10,952 nt of DNA from Robiginitomaculum sp. (GTDB taxonomy: Bacteria > Pseudomonadota > Alphaproteobacteria > Caulobacterales > Maricaulaceae), in the NCBI GenBank assembly GCA_021647805.1, contig JAKITZ010000065.1:1-10952 (forward strand), read 5' to 3'. The notes under the pieces are model-generated. The model was not told the DNA's origin, did no database searches, and saw only the letters and a list, made by a program, of their open reading frames with translations. Shown here one piece after another: positions 6,126 to 10,952 of this stretch. The number at the start of each line of letters is the position of its first letter. The stretch's first letter is position 1. A program made the position numbers and the translations under genes.

Positions 6126-7262
6126 ATGGCATTGGTATATACCGAAGAACATGAAATGTTGCGCGAAGCGGCAAAAGGTTTTTTGAAAGAAAAATCACCA
6201 GTTACAGAGTTTCGTGCGTTACGCGATAATCAAGACCCGTTGGGCTTTTCGCGTAAATTATGGCAAGAAATGGCCGAAATGGGTTGGGCTGGAATTTTAA
6301 TCGAAGAGCAATATGGCGGCTTGGATTTTGGTTTTACCGGTGCAGCATTGATTTTGGAAGAAATGGGCAGAACACTTTGTTCCAGTCCGTTTTTGTCCTC
6401 ATCTGTTATCGCTGCCACTGCTTTGCGTTTTGCACCTGAAACGCTAAAGGAAAATTGGTTGCCAAAAATTACTTCTGGTGAGGCGGTAATTGCTTTGGCT
6501 CTCGAGGAGGGCGTAAAGCACGACCCGGCGGCAACCTCTATGACCGCAGAAAAATCCGGCAATGGTTATCGTCTAAATGGCAGTAAGTCATACGTTTTTG
6601 ATGCAATGGATGCCGACGGGTTTTTGGTTTTAGCACGTAATTCGGGCAATCCCGGACAAGAAGACGGTTTGTCTTTGTTTATGGTTGATAGCAAAGTTTC
6701 AGGTCTTTCATCAACTGCAACTAAATTATTAGATTCGCGTAATTATGCGGTAGTTACTTTTGATAATGTCGAGGTTTCCGGCGGCGATTTAATCGGTTCA
6801 GTAGGCGCGGGCTTGGCAATGCTGGAGCCAGCATTAAATGCCGGACGGATTGGTCTTGCGGCTGAAATGCTTGGTTGTTCTGATCAATGTTTTGAAAGCA
6901 CAACTGAATATTTGAAAGAACGCAAACAATTCGGTCAAATAATCGGTAGTTTTCAGGGACTACAACACCGTAGCGCGCATTTATACTCAGAGCTGGAGCT
7001 GGTGCGATCAGCGGTGATCAAAGCTGGTCAGGATTTTGAGAAAAACCCAGAACATGCAGGTATGATCGCATCATTGGCCAAAGCAAAATCGGGTGAAGTG
7101 GCGGTTTTAGCCGCCAATGAAGCAGTGCAAATGCTTGGTGGTATTGGCATGACGGACGAATTGGATGCTGGGTTGTATATGAAACGTATACGGGCAGCGC
7201 AAGAATTACTTGGTGATTATGCATTTCACGCCAACAGATTTGCTAAATGGAGAGGGTTTTAA
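6126..7262 (+). CDS. Acyl-CoA dehydrogenase, probable partner subunit (ACAD 2)
   Basis: This is a 378-residue acyl-CoA dehydrogenase-fold protein. The N-terminal domain has MGWAGILIEEQYGGL (52-66). The middle domain lacks the usual TEPxAGSD loop and reads ALALEEGVKHDPAAT (123-137), a degenerate flavin/substrate region. The C-terminal domain keeps RKQFGQIIGSFQGLQH (266-281) and QMLGGIGMTDELD (335-347), both typical of flavin contact at the dimer interface. The region matching the YEGT loop reads RAAQELLGD, where Glu360 could sit at the catalytic position; I cannot settle this by eye. Partial loss of active-site motifs next to an intact paralogue is typical of alpha2-beta2 heteromeric ACADs. 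The start codon follows the previous stop by one base and has no clear ribosome site, pointing to translational coupling and 1:1 expression. Confidence 0.94.
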   Translation: MALVYTEEHEMLREAAKGFLKEKSPVTEFRALRDNQDPLGFSRKLWQEMAEMGWAGILIEEQYGGLDFGFTGAALILEEMGRTLCSSPFLSSSVIAATALRFAPETLKENWLPKITSGEAVIALALEEGVKHDPAATSMTAEKSGNGYRLNGSKSYVFDAMDADGFLVLARNSGNPGQEDGLSLFMVDSKVSGLSSTATKLLDSRNYAVVTFDNVEVSGGDLIGSVGAGLAMLEPALNAGRIGLAAEMLGCSDQCFESTTEYLKERKQFGQIIGSFQGLQHRSAHLYSELELVRSAVIKAGQDFEKNPEHAGMIASLAKAKSGEVAVLAANEAVQMLGGIGMTDELDAGLYMKRIRAAQELLGDYAFHANRFAKWRGF

Positions 7263-7264
7263 TT

Positions 7265-8500
7265 ATGGATTTAGGAATTAGTAAAAAAGTCGAACCGATT
7301 TTACAACAGGTTCGACACATGGTCAGAAACGAGATCATGCCCTTGGAGGCAGAATATTTTGCCGAGGTTGGCAAAGCTGCTGGCGGGGAGCGGTTCGCAT
7401 TTACTGCTCGACAAACAGAAATTCTTGAAGGCTTAAAAACAAAAGCAAAAGAGCAAGGTTTGTGGAATTTCTGGTTAACAGACTCAGAGAGCGGATTTGG
7501 GCTTAGTACCGTGGAATACGCTCATTTGGCCGAAGAAACTGGCTGGAGCCATTTGGCGGCTGAAGTGTTTAATTGCGCAGCTCCTGATACCGGCAATATG
7601 GAAGTGTTGGAACGATATGGAACCGAAGAACAAAAGAAAAAATGGTTGGTTCCATTATTGGCAGGTAAAATCCGTTCGGCTTATGTAATGACCGAACCTG
7701 ATGTTGCTTCGTCTGATGCCACTAATATATCAATGCCAGCAGTGCTAGAAGATGGTCAATGGGTGCTAAACGGTGAAAAGTACTGGGCATCAGGTGCCGG
7801 TGATCCTCGTTGCAAGATTTATATCGTCATGGTCAAAACTGATCCAGATGCGCCTCGTCATTCACAACATGCAATGATATTTGTGCCATCTGATACTCCC
7901 GGGTTAGAGGTGATCCGGCCATTGACTATTTTTGGTGGTGATGATGCTCCGCATGGTCACATGCACTTGAAGTTTACTGATGTTAAAGTGCCGGAAGAGA
8001 ATATGATACTTGGCCGGGGGCGCGGCTTTGAAGTGGCGCAAGGACGCTTGGGGCCGGGACGTATTCATCATTGCATGCGGGCAATCGGGCAGTCGGAGCG
8101 AGCATTAGAGCAATTATGCAAGCGATCAGTATCACGCGAAGCATTTGGCCGGCCTTTGGCAAAGCTAGGCGCTAATTATGACATTATCGCCAAATGCCGT
8201 ATTGATATAGAGGCGGCCAGATTGTTATGCTTAAAAGCTGCGTGGATGATGGACACGCAAGGTGTGAAAGCGGCGCAAACTTATATCTCGATGATTAAGG
8301 TAATGGCACCAAATGTGGCGCTGGATGTGGTTGATGAGGCTATTCAAATGCATGGTGGCTTGGGGGTTTCGCAAGATACACCATTGGCTAATATGTGGAC
8401 AGCGCTTAGGACTTTGCGTTTTGCCGATGGGCCAGATGCGGTTCATCGGATGCAGGTAGCCAGAACCGAGTTGCGAAACTATGTAAATACGAAAGTATGA
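7265..8500 (+). CDS. Acyl-CoA dehydrogenase of the ACAD10/11-LvaC type (ACAD 3)
   Basis: This is a 411-residue protein of the branch containing the C-terminal domains of ACAD10/ACAD11 and bacterial LvaC. It has a long N-terminal helical section (1-100), the motif TEPDVASSDATNI (143-155) in place of TEPxAGSD, WVLNGEKYWASGAGDP (166-181), GRGFEVAQGRLGPGRIHHCMR (252-272), REAFGRPLAK (291-300), MHGGLGVSQDTPL (362-374), and FADGPDAVHR near the C-terminus. Asp388 of ADGP aligns with the catalytic Glu of YEGT enzymes. Known members act on 4-phosphoacyl-CoA, removing phosphate to give an enoyl-CoA. With the phosphotransferase at 3861 it rebuilds, as two genes, the ACAD11 domain pair. The start at 7265 is preferred over an in-frame ATG at 7247, which lies inside the previous gene, because AGGG at 7253-7256 sits eight bases before 7265. 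Confidence 0.93.
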   Translation: MDLGISKKVEPILQQVRHMVRNEIMPLEAEYFAEVGKAAGGERFAFTARQTEILEGLKTKAKEQGLWNFWLTDSESGFGLSTVEYAHLAEETGWSHLAAEVFNCAAPDTGNMEVLERYGTEEQKKKWLVPLLAGKIRSAYVMTEPDVASSDATNISMPAVLEDGQWVLNGEKYWASGAGDPRCKIYIVMVKTDPDAPRHSQHAMIFVPSDTPGLEVIRPLTIFGGDDAPHGHMHLKFTDVKVPEENMILGRGRGFEVAQGRLGPGRIHHCMRAIGQSERALEQLCKRSVSREAFGRPLAKLGANYDIIAKCRIDIEAARLLCLKAAWMMDTQGVKAAQTYISMIKVMAPNVALDVVDEAIQMHGGLGVSQDTPLANMWTALRTLRFADGPDAVHRMQVARTELRNYVNTKV

Positions 8501-8504
8501 TTAG

Positions 8505-9299
8505 ATGAAGTATTTGGACAATCTGTTTGATATTAAAGGTAAAACTGCGCTTATAACAGGCGGCGCTAGTGGCATTGGTTTAATGGCGACCAAGGCATTA
8601 GCCGAAGCTGGTTGTAAGGTGTTGATTGCATCACGAAAGGGCGAAGTTTGTCAGCAGGCTGCGAGCGATATAAACGTTGAAATCGGCGAGGATCGGGTGA
8701 TCGGTATGGCTGGTGATTTATCATCGGAGGCCGGTGTTGCTGAACTGGTGGAGAAAATTTCCACGCACACAGATCATCTGGATATTTTAATGAATAATGC
8801 CGGTGCCACATGGGGGGCGCCTATGGGGGAGTTTCCGTGGTCTGCATGGGATAAAATTAACGCAATTAATGTTAGTGGAGTATTCGCGTTAACCCAGAGT
8901 TTATTACCATTGTTACGCAAGAATGCTAGCGCCGAAGATCCGGCAAGAATTGTAAACCTTGGCTCGTATGTCGGCACCAGAACGGTCGGTAATGGCGCTT
9001 ATTCTTATGCTGCATCTAAGGCGGCTGTTCATCATTTAACCAAAATTCTGGCAAATGAGTTTGGTGCGTTGCATATTACTGTCAATGCGTTGGCTCCCGG
9101 GCCGTTTCCATCAAAAATGATGGCCTTTGTTACAGAAAACGAAGAGCTAGCAGAAATTATGCGCGGCGAAGTACCACTTGGTAGATTAGGTCGTGCTGAA
9201 GACATAGCCGGTGCGATGATATTTTTATGTTCAAAAGCTGGCAGCTATGTTTCAGGGGCAATTCTGCCGCTTGATGGTGGCATGGCCGCAAAACCTTAA
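8505..9299 (+). CDS. RhlG-like SDR, probable NADPH-dependent oxidoreductase
   Basis: This is a 264-residue short-chain dehydrogenase. It has TGGASGIG (18-25), SRKGE after the second strand (43-47) suggesting NADP(H), NNAGATWGAP (97-106), Asn122, Ser154 in VNLGSYVG, and Tyr168 and Lys172 (YAASK). The order of details DLSSEAG, LLPLLRKNASAEDPARIVNLGS, LAPGPFPSKM and AGSYVSGAILPLDGG follows Pseudomonas RhlG, a beta-ketoacyl reductase first linked to rhamnolipid synthesis. No rhamnolipid genes are here, so in this operon it more likely reduces or oxidises a hydroxyl/oxo group on the CoA substrate. It begins four bases after ACAD 3 without a strong ribosome site, suggesting coupling. Confidence 0.92.
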   Translation: MKYLDNLFDIKGKTALITGGASGIGLMATKALAEAGCKVLIASRKGEVCQQAASDINVEIGEDRVIGMAGDLSSEAGVAELVEKISTHTDHLDILMNNAGATWGAPMGEFPWSAWDKINAINVSGVFALTQSLLPLLRKNASAEDPARIVNLGSYVGTRTVGNGAYSYAASKAAVHHLTKILANEFGALHITVNALAPGPFPSKMMAFVTENEELAEIMRGEVPLGRLGRAEDIAGAMIFLCSKAGSYVSGAILPLDGGMAAKP

Positions 9300-9315
9300 A
9301 TTAGGAGAGAAATAA

Positions 9316-9774
9316 ATGGCACAAGTAAGTATAGAAGAGTTTCTGGCAGCAGGTGGAACCGATCTTGGAGTGTCTGATTGGTTAAATGTTGACCAAGAGC
9401 GCATTAACCAGTTCGCCGATGTGACACTGGATCATCAGTTCATTCATATTGATCCGGAAGCTGCGGCAAAAACCCCGTTTGGTGGTACGGTTGCGCATGG
9501 ATTTTTAAGTTTATCCTTGTTGCCGCACTTGATGAAAGACCTAACATTGGTTCCAAAAAATGTGGTGATGGGCGTTAATTATGGCTTTAATTCCTTGCGA
9601 TTTTTAACCCCGGTTGCCGTGAACAGTAATGTGCGGGCTAATGTTAGCGTCAAAGAAGTGATCGAGAAAAACCCTAACCAATATCTAATTACTTATACGG
9701 TTGCTTTGGAAATCGAAGGTGTAGATAAGCCGGCCTTGGTAGCTGAATGGTTAACCATGTTGTTTACCGGATAA
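9316..9774 (+). CDS. MaoC-like (NodN-type) enoyl-CoA hydratase
   Basis: This is a 152-residue single hot-dog domain protein. The hydratase region reads FADVTLDHQFIHIDPEAAAK (33-52), with the expected catalytic Asp39 and His44, followed by TPFGGTVAHGFLSLSLLP, the signature of the MaoC/NodN subgroup. Related enzymes such as PhaJ and the hydratase part of MFE-2 hydrate trans-2-enoyl-CoA to (R)-3-hydroxyacyl-CoA. That stereochemistry fits the MFE-2-type dehydrogenase directly downstream and the PHA synthase in the same window. AGGAG at 9303-9307 gives a good ribosome site nine bases before the ATG. The true substrate is unknown. Confidence 0.92.
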   Translation: MAQVSIEEFLAAGGTDLGVSDWLNVDQERINQFADVTLDHQFIHIDPEAAAKTPFGGTVAHGFLSLSLLPHLMKDLTLVPKNVVMGVNYGFNSLRFLTPVAVNSNVRANVSVKEVIEKNPNQYLITYTVALEIEGVDKPALVAEWLTMLFTG

Positions 9775-9803
9775 ATATTTTTACAAGAATTAGGACTAAA
9801 ACA

Positions 9804-10727
9804 ATGAAAATCTCTTTTGAAAACCGGGTGGCAATCGTCACCGGAGCCGGAAATGGCCTTGGGCGTAGTCATGCGTTGGAGCTTGCCCGCCGTGGCTGTA
9901 AAGTGGTGGTCAACGATCTTGGTGGCGCTCGTGATGGCGAGGGTTCAAGTATGTCGGCGGCAGATGCTGTGGTCGCCGAAATTGAAAGCTTTGGTGGTGA
10001 AGCTATCGCCAATGGCGCCAATGTTACCAAAATGGACGAAGTTCAAGCAATGGTTGATGCTGCGATGAGCAATTGGGGAAGAATTGACATTTTGGTCAAT
10101 AATGCCGGTATTTTGCGTGACAAAACCTTTATCAAAATGGACTTATCTGATTTTGCAACAGTAGTTGATGTGCACCTTATGGGTTCGGTAAATTGCACCA
10201 AAGCAGTATGGTCGATCATGAAAGAAGCTGGTTATGGGCGTATTGCTATGACTACTTCATCTTCTGGTCTGTACGGCAATTTTGGCCAAAGTAATTATGG
10301 TGCGGCGAAGATGGGCGTGCTTGGTTTGATGAACACATTATACCTTGAAGGTGCCAAATATGACATTCGGGTTAATGCTCTTGCGCCGGTTGCGGCAACA
10401 CGCATGACCGAAGATTTAATGCCCGAACAGGTGTTGGAAGTTTTAACCCCAGAATCTGTTACTGCCGGTCTGGTGTATCTGGTTAGCGAAGACGGGCCGA
10501 ATAGAACAATTCTGGCGGCGGGTGCTGGCGGCTATGCCAAAGCCATGATTTTGGAAACACAAGGTATATACCTTGATGACGAGCAACAAACACCGGAAAA
10601 CGTAGCCAAGAACTGGGATAAAATTATTGATACAGCAAGTGCCGAGGAATACACAACCGGCTCCAGTCAGTCGATTAAATTTCTTGGAAAAGCTGCGGCG
10701 GCCAAGGGGATAAGTTTAAACCGATGA
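9804..10727 (+). CDS. MFE-2-type (R)-3-hydroxyacyl-CoA dehydrogenase, SDR family
   Basis: This is a 307-residue SDR matching the N-terminal dehydrogenase domain of peroxisomal multifunctional enzyme type 2 (HSD17B4) and its stand-alone bacterial relatives. It has TGAGNGLGRSHALELARRG (13-31), VVVNDLGG with Asp38 indicating NAD+ preference, NNAGILRDKTF (99-109), and SSSGLYGNFGQSNYGAAK (152-169) with Ser152, Tyr165 and Lys169. The extended C-terminal part of about 60 residues after the Rossmann core is usual for this branch. The expected reaction is oxidation of an (R)-3-hydroxyacyl-CoA to 3-oxoacyl-CoA in the cytoplasm. The start at 9804 is supported by AGGA at 9792-9795; the frame runs open to 9747 inside the MaoC gene, but that extension is unrelated to the family. 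It overlaps the next gene by ATGA. Confidence 0.95.
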   Translation: MKISFENRVAIVTGAGNGLGRSHALELARRGCKVVVNDLGGARDGEGSSMSAADAVVAEIESFGGEAIANGANVTKMDEVQAMVDAAMSNWGRIDILVNNAGILRDKTFIKMDLSDFATVVDVHLMGSVNCTKAVWSIMKEAGYGRIAMTTSSSGLYGNFGQSNYGAAKMGVLGLMNTLYLEGAKYDIRVNALAPVAATRMTEDLMPEQVLEVLTPESVTAGLVYLVSEDGPNRTILAAGAGGYAKAMILETQGIYLDDEQQTPENVAKNWDKIIDTASAEEYTTGSSQSIKFLGKAAAAKGISLNR

Positions 10728-10952
10728 AAGCTGTAATTTGTGAACAGTTTGATGGTTGGGAAGCCTTAAAACTTAGCGATATGCCAGATCCCATAGCTGG
10801 TTCAGGACAAGTCGTTATTGATGTAAAAGCTGCTGGTTTGAATTTTCCAGACCTGTTGCTGGTTGCCGGTAAATATCAGATGAAGCCGCCTTTGCCATTT
10901 ATTCCGGGATCGGAATGCGCCGGTATTATTTGCGAAATAGGCGAGGGCGTTA
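10724..10952 (+). CDS. Quinone-oxidoreductase-like MDR protein, N-terminal part (3' truncated by window edge)
   Basis: The first 76 residues are visible, starting with an ATG that overlaps the preceding TGA as ATGA. MKAVICEQFDG, then a GQVVIDVKAAGLNFPDLLLVAGKYQ segment and PPLPFIPGSECAGIICEIGEGV are the GroES-like N-terminal pattern of zinc-free medium-chain dehydrogenases (NADPH:quinone oxidoreductase and acyl-CoA-related reductases). The GLNFPDLL stretch has Asn-Phe-Pro-Asp where zinc alcohol dehydrogenases have Cys, supporting the zinc-free type. In this operon it might reduce an enone or enoyl-CoA, but the substrate is not evident from the fragment. AAGGGG at 10704-10709 is rather far from the start, so coupling is likely. 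Confidence 0.92.
   Translation, partial: MKAVICEQFDGWEALKLSDMPDPIAGSGQVVIDVKAAGLNFPDLLLVAGKYQMKPPLPFIPGSECAGIICEIGEGV

Noticed and set aside
7247..7264. Upstream ATG start for ACAD 3
   Set aside because: It lies inside the end of ACAD 2 and has a poor ribosome site; the ATG at 7265 has a well-spaced one and begins like the family.
9747..9803. Upstream start for the MFE-2-type dehydrogenase
   Set aside because: The extension overlaps the MaoC gene in another frame and adds residues not found in the family; AGGA supports 9804.
3097..10952. Straight copy of the lvaABCDE levulinate operon
   Set aside because: No LvaB-like small gene and no acyl-CoA synthetase are visible, and two additional ACADs are present, so only part of the chemistry can be claimed.

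Overview
The window looks like a chromosomal segment of a free-living heterotrophic bacterium, most likely a gammaproteobacterium. The evidence is a PHA synthase whose C-terminal end resembles the Pseudomonas medium-chain type, followed directly by a Pseudomonas-like intracellular PHA depolymerase, in fairly AT-rich DNA packed with acyl-CoA and short-chain dehydrogenase (SDR) genes. No genus can be named from the sequence. I see no RNA genes, mobile elements, CRISPR arrays or phage genes.

Layout: (1) Bases 1-2050, plus strand: the 3' part of a PHA synthase (phaC), a complete PHA depolymerase (phaZ), and a small exported protein of unknown function starting at a GTG. (2) Bases 2063-2815, minus strand: a lone FabG-like SDR, convergent with the small gene. 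(3) Bases 2816-3096: a 281-bp AT-rich divergent intergenic region with a weak promoter candidate on each strand. (4) Bases 3097-10952, plus strand: one tightly packed operon with overlaps or gaps of 30 bases or less. Its order is SDR, APH-like phosphotransferase, acyl-CoA dehydrogenase (ACAD) 1, ACAD 2, ACAD 3 of the ACAD10/11-LvaC type, RhlG-like SDR, MaoC/NodN-like hydratase, MFE-2-type 3-hydroxyacyl-CoA dehydrogenase, and the start of a quinone-oxidoreductase-like MDR protein cut off by the window end.

How the genes may work together (inference): the operon reads as a beta-oxidation module for an unusual acyl-CoA. The phosphotransferase and the third ACAD are the two halves of the fused ACAD10/ACAD11 proteins, and of the LvaA/LvaC pair of levulinate degradation, where a 4-hydroxyacyl-CoA is phosphorylated and the phosphate is then eliminated. 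A 3-oxo- or 4-oxo-reducing SDR could supply the hydroxyl. The ACAD 1/ACAD 2 pair looks like a heteromeric dehydrogenase of the kind used on bulky CoA esters. MaoC hydratase and the MFE-2-type SDR would carry out the (R)-specific hydration and oxidation steps. (R)-3-hydroxyacyl-CoA is also the substrate of PHA synthase, so the two blocks could be linked metabolically as well as physically. No CoA ligase, thiolase or regulator is present in the window, so the starting substrate cannot be fixed.
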